Shown: positions 7,299 to 16,096 of the stretch, piece by piece
How positions within the stretch are numbered: position 1 is the first letter of the stretch
How the letters are laid out: each line of letters opens with the position of its first letter
Source of the DNA: Chersky-840 sp036511675
GTDB lineage: Bacteria > Actinomycetota > Acidimicrobiia > Acidimicrobiales > UBA8190
Assembly (NCBI GenBank): GCA_036511675.1
Contig: DATCBU010000081.1
Location: 1 to 64,000, forward strand
Direction: 5' to 3'
Length of the DNA stretch: 64,000 bases
Position numbers and translations under genes: made by a program
Notes under the pieces: generated by a model
The model's database searches: none
What the model saw: only the letters and a program-made list of their open reading frames with translations
What the model was told of the DNA's origin: nothing

Positions 7299-10200
7299 AG
7301 CGTCGGAACCGACGGACCAGCTCCACCACGGCGTCGGCTCCGAGGAAGACGATGGCCGTCCACACGAGCTCGTTGGCCAGCTCGAAGTGCGTGGGCCAGG
7401 CCCCGGACGGGAAGTGCTGGGTCGCCTGCTCGACGATGCTGTAGATCACCGCCCCCACGGTGAAGCCCATGACCGCCAGGCTCAGGAGCCCACGCGCCCG
7501 GGGCACGATCAACGCCACAGCCACACCGAGCGCCACACCCAGGAAGACGGCGAAGAACACCGCCTGCGGCACGAGCACGCCGGCGCCGAGCCCGCACACC
7601 GCGGCGATGACCGCCGCCAATCCCGGGGTCACGGCCCTGGCCTTGGCGAAGGGGCTCACCAGGGCGGGGGTGTCGATGTCCTCGCGCGCCACAGGGTCGG
7701 TCGACGCCACGGCGCTGCCCGACGCGCCCATCAGGGCGGGATCGCCCGACGGGCCCCGGCGCCGGCGCCGGGGTGCCAGCACCAGCGCCAGACAGGCCAT
7801 GGCGGCCAGGACCGTGATCACCAGCGCGATGTTCTCGCTCGTCTGGGGCTTCCACCTGAGGGTCACCGACTCCGTGCCCGACCCCGTGGGGCGCACGAGC
7901 CAACCGTTGGCGAAGCCGTCGATGAGCGTGGAGTTCCCCAGGACCTGCGCGCTGCCCTGGACTGTCGCCCTCCATCCCTTGTTGATGCTCTGCCCCAGCA
8001 CCAGCCAGTAGGGCCCGGTCACCCCGGTGACCTTGAGCTGCATCTTGGTGGCCGTGGCCGAGGTCACCTCGACCTTGGGTGCGTGCCCCGGGGTGGGCGG
8101 CGCCACCGGGGTGGCCCCGGCCGGCCGGGCAGGCGCGGCGTTACCGCCGGGAGCCGAGTCCAGCGCCATTTGGTCGATGTCGAGGCCCGTGGTGGCGCCC
8201 GGGGCGCTCAGGACCACGTGGTTTCCCGGGGCCAACGTGATGCCCTTGGCATCGGCCCCGCACAACGACGCCGTCAGGCCCTCTCCGGCCAGGGCCCGCG
8301 ACGTGGAGCCGCTGAGCGCCACCGACACCGGCTTCCCGTCGACGGTGAGGAGATTGGAACGGCACCCGGCAGGAAAGGCAGCCGGGGCGGCGCCGACGCG
8401 GGTGCCGGGGATGCCGAGCTCGGCGATCCCGAGGGGGAGCGAGATGGGGGCCTGGGACGAGTAGTCCTTGGTCGTCTCGAGACGGACGCCGGTCACCGTG
8501 ACGGTGAGGTCTCGCCCCGTCACGGCCGGGAAGCGCACCGGCACGCTGACGGTGGCGCCCTGGTGCTTCGCGTCGACTACCGGTGGAAGCCGCACGCTGG
8601 CCGACGCCGAGCCCGACGGACACCGTGCCTGGGCGTCGAGGCGGTCACAGGCCTGGATGCGCAGCGCGGTGGGGACCGAGTGGTGCCCGTCGGCGGCGAC
8701 GACGAGGTCGAGATGGTCCACCGCCGAGCTGGTGGGGCGGTTGACCTGGATCCAGGCACCCTTCTGGTTGCCCAGCCCGAGGCCGGGCGACCACATGGTG
8801 GTCGGGTTCCCGTCGAGCGCGGCGGACGCCGTGGCCCGGAGGTCGCCGGGGAGGTGCTGCGACGAGTACGCCACCACCCCACCGCGGTCGGCCCCCGGAC
8901 GACCGACGAGGGCGTCGATGGCGCTGTCGGAAGCCGAGGCGCTGAGGCGGGCGGTCCCGGTCATGGTGAAGGTCCTCGTGCTGGGCAGGGTGAAGCTGCG
9001 TGCCAGCACCGGCTCGGGATCCGACGCCGGCGCCACCGGGGCCACGCGCTGGCGCGTCATCACGAGGAGGAGACGGTGCGACTGCGAGGCGGTTCCCACC
9101 GAGGACAGGAGGTCGCCGGGCATCGAGATGACCTGCTGGGCCCGCACCCCGGCCACGCCCACCTCGGCCAGACCGACGGGGGAGGCTTCCTCCTGGACGA
9201 GCTTTGACGCCCCGGTCAGGTTGGTGGCGTCGACGGTGATCCGAAGGGTGGTAAAGGTGCGGCGTGGGAACGAGATCACCTGTCCCTTCCCGGCGTGCGA
9301 GGCGCCACCCAGGTTCACGGTCAAGGGCGAGCCCCCGTCGAAGCTGAGGGTGGCCCTGGTGATCCACTGGTTGACCTGGTAGTCCCCCACCGGGGGTTGC
9401 AGGATGGTGATCGAGCCCGTCGTCGCCTGCTGGGCCAGGGTCACCTGCCAGAACTTGTCCACGGGGGGCACGCCGAGGTGGGTCTCCCACGCCGTGCCGG
9501 GGATCCCGTCGATGGCCATGGCCGCGGCGTGGTCCGGATCGTTGGGGACGCCGGTGACCGCCGCCACACCCACCATCTGGGCCGTGGACTGCGCGTCGCC
9601 GGGCGCGCCGGGGAAGATGTCGAGGGCGACGTCGGGCTGGGGATCCGAGGCGGCCAGGGTGATGCCGGCGTTGTTCGACACCGTGTTCCACAAGAAGGGC
9701 TGCTTGCGGTTGCTGTCGGTGACCACGAGCGTCGCCCCCCCGGCCAACGCGCTCGACAGGGCGGAGGGGTCGGAGTCGGTGGTGCCGGCGTAGATCACCG
9801 GAGAGGTGGTGTTCAAGAGGCCCAACCCCGACGCGTCGGCGAGCCCCACGGCATCGCCGGCCACCAGCAGCGCCCCCGAGGTGGACTCGGCTCGCACGAT
9901 GGGTCGGGGGTTGGCCACGCCGAGGACCTCGAGGGGCGACGGCAACGGCGCGTGGGGCGATGCCGCCAAGGTGGATTCGTCGATCATGGGGATGGGCCCC
10001 ACGTTGGGCTTGGGAGTCCCGTAACCGACGGGGGAGGAGAGCCCGTCGAGGGGCAGGTGCAACTCCTGCCAGAACAGCTGGGGGGGAGGCCGGTCGTAGA
10101 GCCAATAGGCGATGTCGTTCTGCACCAGCACGTCACCCACGCTCATGAGGCGCGCCATGGGCGCCAAGGAGGCGGGGTCGGCGGTGCGGTCCTGCATGGG

Positions 10201-11751
10201 GATGTCGAGGGCGTAGGTCATGTCGTAGCTCTGGATGGACCCCAGCGGCAGCTGCTGGCGGGTGACGAAGGGACGCGTCAAGAGACCGGGCCAGATGGGA
10301 TCGACGGTGTTGCCGTAGTCGTAGGCGCCGAAGTTGTCACCGGGGATGGCGAGCACGCGCGTCTGGGTCTTCTCGGCGTTGAGGGCGTCGGCCGCCTGGG
10401 TGACGTAGCGCGGGATGGGCGTGGGGAAGGTGTACCGGCTCAGCACGGAGCTGCCGTTCCACGCCGGCGGGTTGGCGGCCACGACGGTGGCCAGCGCCAC
10501 CACGGTGGCCAGCAGCCCCAGCATCGCCCGACGCCGTGACAGTGCCGTGATGCCCGCACCGAGGAGGACGGCCAGCCCCAGCAGCACCATGGGCGTGGCC
10601 CGGTCGGTCGACCGCAGGGCCAGTCCCGCCGTGGTCTTGGTCATGAAGGTCTTGATGAATCCGCCCACAGTCGACGGCGAGGCATAGGGGTTCGACCCCA
10701 CGGCCAGGACCATCCCCACCACGATGAGGAGGATGAAGAAGGCACGTTGGCGCCAGCGCACGAGGACCGCGGCCGCCAGGGCCAGGACGGGGACGGCGAA
10801 GCTGACCCCGATCAGCCACAGCTCCTGGGTGTAGCCGGCCGAGGTGGCGGCCCACGGCCCGGCGATGTCGGACCCGTAGAAGAACCAGTAGCCGAGCCCC
10901 CGCAGCACCTCCGACGACAACGAGGTCTTGGCCACGGCGGAGACCTTCTCGGTAACGCCGAGCACATTGAGCCCGTATGCCGACTCGATGGCGAGCGACC
11001 ACGCCCACCACAGCGACACCCCGCCGGTGAGCACTACGACCCGCCACACCGTCGACCACGCTTGTCGCAGCGTGTGCTCCCTGGCGATGAAGACGTCGTA
11101 GACCAACCACAGTGTCGGGGCGACGGCGGCATAGATCGGACCGCTGGCGTTGAGCCCGCTAACGGTGAACCAGACCAGCGCGAACAGCGCCGGGTACCGC
11201 CAACCGCCGCCCCGTACTCCTCGGATGACGAAGGCGATCATCCATCCCAGGCCCGCCCAGGGCAGCACCAGGGACCCGATGCGTCCCACGTCCTGGAGCC
11301 AGTAGGGCGACAGCAGATACGCCACCGCGGCCACGAACCGGCCCGGCCCCTCGAGCCCCACCGTGCGACACAGGTAAAGGACCCCGGCTCCCGCGCCGAA
11401 GAGCATGGCCCCGACCCACAGACGCTGCCCGATCCACAGCGGGACGCCCAGGGCGTGGACGGCCCAGAAGAACGGCCCCAGGGGGAAGAGGAAGCCGATC
11501 TGCTCGTGGGTGACGGTGCCGAGGCCCACCGTCGGGTCCCACATCGACGCCGACTGCCGCAAGAACCGACCGGCGTCGAGGTAGAGATAGCTCTTGGTAT
11601 CGGAGTCGGCCACCCCCGGCTGGGCCCACAGCTGGGGGACGAACGCGACGAGGGCGACCGCCAGGTACTCGAGCCGACCCTTCGACCACCACTGCGCTCG
11701 CCGGCGAGCGGACCCGGCGCGCGCCGCCGGGCTCGATGTGGTCAGGCTCAA
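7297..11751 (-). CDS. AftD-like alpha-(1->3)-arabinofuranosyltransferase, copy 1 (DUF3367)
   Basis: This 1484-residue membrane protein is about the size of mycobacterial AftD. Residues 1-600 are a GT-C module: after the first helix comes a loop with ADSDTKSYLYLDAGRFL and SMWDPTVGLGTVTHEQIG, the AftD-type acidic loop, then about ten helices. Two discoidin-like carbohydrate-binding blocks follow (IDGIPGTAWE near 747 and ALDGNPTTMWSPG near 980), then a beta-domain (WLVLGQSINKGWRATV near 1250) and terminal helices ending in WPTHFELANELVW. Family members add alpha-1,3 arabinofuranose branches from decaprenyl-phosphoryl-arabinose outside the membrane. I chose TTG at 11751 because GAGAGGGGGG lies 8 bases upstream; an in-frame ATG lies further up. 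The polymer made by this organism is unknown. Confidence 0.85.
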   Translation of the reverse strand: MSLTTSSPAARAGSARRRAQWWSKGRLEYLAVALVAFVPQLWAQPGVADSDTKSYLYLDAGRFLRQSASMWDPTVGLGTVTHEQIGFLFPLGPFFWAVHALGVPLWIGQRLWVGAMLFGAGAGVLYLCRTVGLEGPGRFVAAVAYLLSPYWLQDVGRIGSLVLPWAGLGWMIAFVIRGVRGGGWRYPALFALVWFTVSGLNASGPIYAAVAPTLWLVYDVFIAREHTLRQAWSTVWRVVVLTGGVSLWWAWSLAIESAYGLNVLGVTEKVSAVAKTSLSSEVLRGLGYWFFYGSDIAGPWAATSAGYTQELWLIGVSFAVPVLALAAAVLVRWRQRAFFILLIVVGMVLAVGSNPYASPSTVGGFIKTFMTKTTAGLALRSTDRATPMVLLGLAVLLGAGITALSRRRAMLGLLATVVALATVVAANPPAWNGSSVLSRYTFPTPIPRYVTQAADALNAEKTQTRVLAIPGDNFGAYDYGNTVDPIWPGLLTRPFVTRQQLPLGSIQSYDMTYALDIPMQDRTADPASLAPMARLMSVGDVLVQNDIAYWLYDRPPPQLFWQELHLPLDGLSSPVGYGTPKPNVGPIPMIDESTLAASPHAPLPSPLEVLGVANPRPIVRAESTSGALLVAGDAVGLADASGLGLLNTTSPVIYAGTTDSDPSALSSALAGGATLVVTDSNRKQPFLWNTVSNNAGITLAASDPQPDVALDIFPGAPGDAQSTAQMVGVAAVTGVPNDPDHAAAMAIDGIPGTAWETHLGVPPVDKFWQVTLAQQATTGSITILQPPVGDYQVNQWITRATLSFDGGSPLTVNLGGASHAGKGQVISFPRRTFTTLRITVDATNLTGASKLVQEEASPVGLAEVGVAGVRAQQVISMPGDLLSSVGTASQSHRLLLVMTRQRVAPVAPASDPEPVLARSFTLPSTRTFTMTGTARLSASASDSAIDALVGRPGADRGGVVAYSSQHLPGDLRATASAALDGNPTTMWSPGLGLGNQKGAWIQVNRPTSSAVDHLDLVVAADGHHSVPTALRIQACDRLDAQARCPSGSASASVRLPPVVDAKHQGATVSVPVRFPAVTGRDLTVTVTGVRLETTKDYSSQAPISLPLGIAELGIPGTRVGAAPAAFPAGCRSNLLTVDGKPVSVALSGSTSRALAGEGLTASLCGADAKGITLAPGNHVVLSAPGATTGLDIDQMALDSAPGGNAAPARPAGATPVAPPTPGHAPKVEVTSATATKMQLKVTGVTGPYWLVLGQSINKGWRATVQGSAQVLGNSTLIDGFANGWLVRPTGSGTESVTLRWKPQTSENIALVITVLAAMACLALVLAPRRRRRGPSGDPALMGASGSAVASTDPVAREDIDTPALVSPFAKARAVTPGLAAVIAAVCGLGAGVLVPQAVFFAVFLGVALGVAVALIVPRARGLLSLAVMGFTVGAVIYSIVEQATQHFPSGAWPTHFELANELVWTAIVFLGADAVVELVRRFRR

Positions 11752-11827
11752 CGCGTCGTCCCCCCTCTCGCCGCGGTGGGTGCCATCAGGAACGGGCCAG
11801 TATGGCATGCGCCCATCGCCTTCCGCG

Positions 11828-11845
11828 GGCACGGGGTGCCGTGCC
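11828..11845. other. Perfect hairpin in a divergent promoter region
   Basis: GGCACGG and CCGTGCC (7 pairs, loop GGTG) form a perfect stem in the 202-base space between the AftD-like gene and the divergent lipoprotein gene. It may be an operator or an RNA hairpin in one leader. A CATACT hexamer in the AftD direction lies near 11800. Confidence 0.35.
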
Positions 11846-11953
11846 TGAGCTTCCGATGGCCCCGGGAGTAACCTGGGTGAAGGGGGAGCGGGCTTGGGCG
11901 ATCGGTCGTCGACATCATGTGTGCAACGACGCCCACCCGGCCCCGACACAGCC

Positions 11954-12664
11954 ATGCCAAGACCCCACGACCGCCTGCTCGTCCTGATCCTCGTCGTGTC
12001 CCTGACCGTGGCGGGGTGCTCGGGGACCTCCGACGCGTCCAATCGCCCTCCTCCGACGCTGGGCAGGGTGGGCACCACCCTCCAGGCATCGGGAGCCTCG
12101 TACACCCTCGACCAGATCATCGAGGATCCGCTCCAGAAGGTCGTAGTGGCCGTGCTCACGGCCCACAACACTTCGCAGAGGACCGCCCAGTTCGGGAACC
12201 TGTCGGTGACCTCGTTGCTGAGCGACACGGCCGGGCACACCTACACGCCCGACCCCAACAGCAGCGCCATCGAGACCCAGTGCGAACAGGGCGGGTTCTT
12301 CACGCCCGTGACCGCAGGGCAGTCCCAACAGGGCTGTGAGTTCTTCCCCGTGCCTCCGAGGACCGTGGCCGCGCAACTCGAGCTGCTGGTGCACCCCACC
12401 TTGCGCTGGCGTCTCTCGAGCGTCGCACCCCCGGGTCCCGTGGGCACGGGAACAGGAACGGGGACGGGCACCACGTCCGGGACAGGCACAGGCACCGGGA
12501 CGGGCACAGGGACAGGGACAGGAACAGGGACAGGGACGGGCACCGGGACGGGAACGGGAACGGGCCCCGTCAAGAAGAAGCACCGCGCCCATGCGCGGCA
12601 TCCCAAGAAGAAGAGGGCCAAGGTGAAGAAGAAGGTGGGGGCGAAGAGGCCCAAGAAGACGTAG
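11954..12664 (+). CDS. Lipoprotein with Gly-Thr spacer and Lys/Arg-rich tail
   Basis: This 236-residue protein starts with a signal peptide and a lipobox VAGC with the lipidated Cys at residue 22. Residues 35-155 form a small beta-rich domain (TTLQASGASYTLDQI, VVAVLTAHNTSQ) reminiscent of DUF4352-type extracellular domains, with two Cys (in TQCEQGG and QQGCEFF) that could form a disulfide. Residues 164-203 are almost only Gly and Thr. The last 32 residues are highly basic (KKK, KKKR and KVKKK clusters). ATG at 11954 is chosen because it gives the clean lipoprotein signal. Divergent to the AftD-like gene, it may hold an anionic wall polymer, which is inference. The function is not known. Confidence 0.75.
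   Translation: MPRPHDRLLVLILVVSLTVAGCSGTSDASNRPPPTLGRVGTTLQASGASYTLDQIIEDPLQKVVVAVLTAHNTSQRTAQFGNLSVTSLLSDTAGHTYTPDPNSSAIETQCEQGGFFTPVTAGQSQQGCEFFPVPPRTVAAQLELLVHPTLRWRLSSVAPPGPVGTGTGTGTGTTSGTGTGTGTGTGTGTGTGTGTGTGTGTGTGPVKKKHRAHARHPKKKRAKVKKKVGAKRPKKT
12443..12562 (+). repeat. Hexanucleotide (GGnACn) repeat coding for Gly-Thr
   Basis: Nineteen six-base units coding Gly-Thr are seen: five at 12443-12472, a Thr-Ser interruption at 12473-12478, then fourteen at 12479-12562. Third codon positions vary among units, so the tract is old or under selection for the protein rather than freshly expanded. It could still change length by slippage. Confidence 0.9.
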
Positions 12665-12698
12665 GGCTCCATGCCGCGGGTGGCGGCATCGCGGAGCC
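12665..12698 (+). terminator. Strong stem-loop directly after the lipoprotein stop
   Basis: GGCTCC pairs with GGAGCC and the adjoining ATGCCGC pairs with GCGGCAT, with a 3-base bulge and a 5-base loop, giving 13 pairs. It begins right after the stop codon. It lacks a T-tract, as is common for high-GC actinobacterial terminators. It probably ends the lipoprotein transcript. Confidence 0.6.
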
Positions 12699-12735
12699 GG
12701 ACCGGTCCTGCACGGTGAAAGGGAATCTCGACATC

Positions 12736-14925
12736 ATGAGTGGGCCCACCGTGGTGCGGACCGACGGGGACCGGACCTCACGGGTCGGGGCCGTGGTGGC
12801 GCTGGCCGTCGTCGTGGCCTGGGGATGCCTCCGGTGGCGATCGGAGCTCGTCCCCGTCGTCTACGCCGACGACAGCTCCGTGCACGAGCAGATGGTGCGG
12901 TTCGCTCTGCATCGCTTCGACGGCGGGCATCTGCCCATGACGAGCTGGTTCCCCTATCTGGGCCTGGGCTCGCCGCAGTTCCTCCACTACCAGGGCCTCC
13001 CCGCCATGCTCTCCGGAGCGCTGGGCCTCGCCACCGGTGGCGACACCGCCTTCCGCCTCACCCTGTACCTGCTCCTGGCGCTGTGGCCCCTGTCGGTGTA
13101 CTGGTCGGCGCGGCTCTTCGACCTGGGGCGTGGCGCCGCCGTGTTGAGCGCGGCGGCGGCGCCGTTGCTCATGAGCGCGGTGGGCGTGGGGTACGAGCCC
13201 AAGGCCTATGTCTGGATCGGCTTCGGCGTGTGGGCCCAGCTGTGGGCATCGTGGACGCTCCCGCTGGCCTGGGCCTTCACCTGGCGCGCCGTGTCGTCGC
13301 GCCGTGCCGTGGCACCGGCCGTGGTCTTCGTGGCCCTCACCATGGCGCTGCACTTCGAGACGGGGTACTTGGCCTTGATCCCCATCGGGATCTTCCCGTT
13401 TCTCGTGCCGAGCGCGCTGCGCGCCCGGCTGGCACGCGCCGTGGCCGTCGCCGCCGGTGCCTTGTTCGCCTCGGCCTGGGTGACGGTGCCGCTGCTGGCC
13501 CAAGGGCGGTGGGCGGCCACCAACGAGATCCTCGAACACACCCCGCTCGTCAACGGCTACGGGGCCAAGCAGGTGATGAATTGGCTCGTGACGGGACAGC
13601 TCTTCGACGCCCACCGCTTCCCGGTGGTGACGATCCTGGCGGGGATCGGGCTCGTCTGCTGCGTGCGCCGTTGGCGCACCGACGTGGCGGGACGCGCCCT
13701 CGTGGCGTTGTTGGCCATGAGCCTGGTGCTGTCGTTCGGTCGCACCACTTTCGGCGCCCTCACCGTGCTGCTGCCCGGGAGCAAGGACATCTTCATGCGC
13801 CGTTTCATGATGGGGGCCCAGTTGAGCGGGGTGTATCTGGCCGGCGTCGGAGGCTTCACCGTCATGCGCGGGGCGGGCGCCGCCGTGGTGCGGTGGCGCC
13901 CCCTCATCGCGACCTGGATGGCCGCGCCGAACCGGCGCGTGGTGCTCCTGGTGGTGGCCGGAGTGGTCGGCGCCGCCATGCTCACCCCGGCGTGGTCCCA
14001 GATCGACAACTTCGGAGCCACCAATACCCAGTGGATCTCCGACCAACACGCCGCCGACGGCACCCAGGGTCGGGAGGTCGACACCCTCATCCACTACATC
14101 CAGGACCATGGCGGTGGGCGGGCGTACGCCGGGATGCCCTCGAACTGGGGATCGCATTTCACCGTCGGGGCCGTGCCGGTGTTCAAGTACCTCGAGAGCC
14201 GCGACGTGGACGAGGTGGGCTACACGCTGCGCACGGCGTCACTCATGACCGATCCCGAGTACTACTTCGACGAGCACGACCCGGGTGACTACCCCCTCTT
14301 CGCCATCCGTTACGAGATCCTCCCCGTCGGCCGAACCTCCCCGGTTCCCGCCCGCTTCGTCATGGCCGCAGGCCCCTATCGCCTGTTCGCCCTCCCCCGA
14401 GCCGGCTACGTCCGCGTGGTCGACACCGTGGGATCGCTCAGCGCCGACAAAACCGACGTCGGCATCATGAGCGTGCCCTATCTCCAATCGGAGCTCCCGG
14501 GCGCCGGCCGCTACCTGGCGGTCGCCTACGCCGGCGGCGCCCCGGCGCCGCTCACGGCGCCGCAGGTGTCGCGCCTCGCCGGGGCCGCCGGCGCGGTGCG
14601 CCGCGAGCACGACGACCTGGCCGACGGCCGGGTGACCGTCACGGTCGTGGCCCGGCGGGCCGCGGCGGTGGTCCTGAGCGCCTCGTTCGACCCGGGATGG
14701 TCCGTGCGCGTCGACGGACGTGCCACGCCGGTCGAGATGCTCGCTCCGGCCCTCCCCGCCGTCCGGGTGGGACCCGGGGTCCACACCGTCACCTTCGTCT
14801 ACGCGGGTTTCGGCCTGTACCCCGCGCTGTTGGGCGTCCTCGTCGTGACGCTGGCCGTGCTCGTGTGGGCGGGCCCGTTCGACGGCTGGCGCCGGCTCCG
14901 ACGCCAGTGGGACAGACCGGGGTAG
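12736..14925 (+). CDS. Large GT-C-like membrane protein with C-terminal beta-domain
   Basis: This 729-residue polytopic protein has a first helix at about residues 15-32, then a loop VVYADDSSVHEQMVRF followed by GGHLPMTSWFPYLGLGSPQFLHY. That loop resembles the acidic first loop of GT-C transferases of the YfhO and 6-pyruvoyl-tetrahydropterin-synthase-related membrane groups. About 11-12 helices follow, then a soluble domain from about residue 430. The end has the pattern FDPGWSVRVDGR, VGPGVHTVTFVY and a last helix, as in the YfhO-like genes here. The likely role is extracytoplasmic glycosyl transfer from a lipid-linked donor; the substrate is not known. ATG at 12736 follows AAAGGG at 12 bases; GTG at 12715 is an alternative start. 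Confidence 0.65.
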   Translation: MSGPTVVRTDGDRTSRVGAVVALAVVVAWGCLRWRSELVPVVYADDSSVHEQMVRFALHRFDGGHLPMTSWFPYLGLGSPQFLHYQGLPAMLSGALGLATGGDTAFRLTLYLLLALWPLSVYWSARLFDLGRGAAVLSAAAAPLLMSAVGVGYEPKAYVWIGFGVWAQLWASWTLPLAWAFTWRAVSSRRAVAPAVVFVALTMALHFETGYLALIPIGIFPFLVPSALRARLARAVAVAAGALFASAWVTVPLLAQGRWAATNEILEHTPLVNGYGAKQVMNWLVTGQLFDAHRFPVVTILAGIGLVCCVRRWRTDVAGRALVALLAMSLVLSFGRTTFGALTVLLPGSKDIFMRRFMMGAQLSGVYLAGVGGFTVMRGAGAAVVRWRPLIATWMAAPNRRVVLLVVAGVVGAAMLTPAWSQIDNFGATNTQWISDQHAADGTQGREVDTLIHYIQDHGGGRAYAGMPSNWGSHFTVGAVPVFKYLESRDVDEVGYTLRTASLMTDPEYYFDEHDPGDYPLFAIRYEILPVGRTSPVPARFVMAAGPYRLFALPRAGYVRVVDTVGSLSADKTDVGIMSVPYLQSELPGAGRYLAVAYAGGAPAPLTAPQVSRLAGAAGAVRREHDDLADGRVTVTVVARRAAAVVLSASFDPGWSVRVDGRATPVEMLAPALPAVRVGPGVHTVTFVYAGFGLYPALLGVLVVTLAVLVWAGPFDGWRRLRRQWDRPG

Positions 14926-14969
14926 CGCCCCGCCTGCCGGCGACCGGGTTAGCGCGCCGCCTGCCGGCG
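14923..14969. repeat. Two 20-bp direct repeats at convergent gene ends
   Basis: Positions 14923-14942 and 14950-14969 are identical at 19 of 20 bases (TAGCGC then C or G, then CCGCCTGCCGGCG). The first copy begins with the TAG stop of the GT-C-like gene; the second covers the last codons of the GGDEF gene on the other strand. This looks like a short duplication. Confidence 0.8.
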
Positions 14970-15869
14970 CCGGCGCTGCTTGGCGCTGTACATGGCGTGG
15001 TCGGCCTCGGCCAGGAGGTCGGCGGGAATCACGTCGGGATCACTCGTCAACGCCAGGCCGACGCTCACCCCCACGCTCAGCTCCACCCCGTCCACGACCA
15101 TGGGCACATCGAAGGCGGTCTCCACCCGGCTCGCCACGGCGGTGGCACCGTCCTCGTCGATGCTCTCGCACAGGACGACGAATTCGTCGCCGCCCAGATG
15201 CGCCGCGGTGTCAGCGGGCCGGATGACCCCCTCGATACGCCGAGCCGTCTCCATGAGGACCTGATCCCCCACGGCGTGGCCCAGACGGTCGTTGATCCCC
15301 TTGAGCCCGTCGACGTCACAGAACAGGACACCCAGGGTCTTGGGCTCGCGACGGTCCCGGGCCAGTGCGTGCTTCAACCGGTCGTCCAACAGGTAGCGGT
15401 TGGGGAGCCCGGTGACCGGGTCGTGCGTGGCCCGATAGGCCATCTCGGCGTCGGCCATGGAGCGCTCGGTGATGTCGCGCATGAGCGCCAGGACGGCGGG
15501 TTCGTCGTCCCAGTCCGTGGACAACACCCGCATGTCGGCGAGGATGACCTCGTTGTCGGGTCGGCGCGAGGTCGTCGAGACCACCGGGAAGCTCGCCGCC
15601 TTGCCGACGAGTTGCGACCGGGTGGAGCCGAGCATGACGGCGGCGGCGGTGTTGACGAAGACCACGATGCCGTCTCGGTTGACCACGACGACCCCGTCGG
15701 TGCTGTTGTCGACCACGCCGCGGAAGTGCCCCTCCACATTGGTCAGGCGGTCGCGCAACTCCCGGACCTCCTGGCGGAGGTCATTGCCCTCGTGATCGCC
15801 CCGTCGCTCGCCTTCGTCGGTTGCCAATAGCTTCTCTCTGGCCGTGTGCAGACGAAGTGGTCCAAACAC
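14949..15869 (-). CDS. PAS-GGDEF diguanylate cyclase
   Basis: This 306-residue cytoplasmic protein makes cyclic di-GMP from two GTP. A short coiled segment (about residues 28-48) leads into a PAS domain (about 49-135, FRGVVDNSTDGVVVVNRDG), then a GGDEF domain (about 145-300). The active-site loop GGDEF is intact at 226-230. The allosteric inhibition site RxxD (RPAD) lies at 217-220, exactly five residues before it, so product inhibition is expected. No membrane segment is seen, so the PAS domain probably senses a cytoplasmic cue. GTG at 15869 is the furthest start with a weak ribosome-binding site; a TTG inside is possible. The gene is divergent to a LON-domain gene. Confidence 0.9.
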   Translation of the reverse strand: MFGPLRLHTAREKLLATDEGERRGDHEGNDLRQEVRELRDRLTNVEGHFRGVVDNSTDGVVVVNRDGIVVFVNTAAAVMLGSTRSQLVGKAASFPVVSTTSRRPDNEVILADMRVLSTDWDDEPAVLALMRDITERSMADAEMAYRATHDPVTGLPNRYLLDDRLKHALARDRREPKTLGVLFCDVDGLKGINDRLGHAVGDQVLMETARRIEGVIRPADTAAHLGGDEFVVLCESIDEDGATAVASRVETAFDVPMVVDGVELSVGVSVGLALTSDPDVIPADLLAEADHAMYSAKQRRRRQAAR

Positions 15870-15944
15870 TCTCGGCCCGGCCGACGCATGTACGCCGGAT
15901 CGTGGGCTGGCGTGCCACTCCTAGTCCCCCGTGTGTCACTGATT

Positions 15945-15962
15945 GTGGGCTATTTGGCCCAC
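15945..15962. promoter_or_regulatory. Inverted repeat in the GGDEF/LON divergent region
   Basis: GTGGGC, spacer TATTTG, GCCCAC form a perfect six-pair dyad midway in the 227-base space between two divergent genes. It could be an operator serving either gene. No riboswitch-like core was seen. Confidence 0.3.
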
Positions 15963-16096
15963 TAGCGTCCCAACTTAGTCACAACGTTGATCCAATTTCG
16001 GCTCGTGTGGCCACGGAGCGTCGGCGGGCTCGGGAACATGCACGGCCATGACGCCGGCGGTCCGGAGCCGGGGTCGTCGAGGGGCATCCTGGGGGG

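Noticed and set aside
11752..12240. N-terminal extension of AftD copy 1 into the lipoprotein gene
   Set aside because: The frame stays open but the translation is unlike the family and would cover the divergent lipoprotein; a TTG with a good ribosome-binding site lies at 11751.
15870..16096. Possible c-di-GMP riboswitch near the GGDEF gene
   Set aside because: The spacing is suitable but no conserved riboswitch core was seen, only a six-pair dyad.
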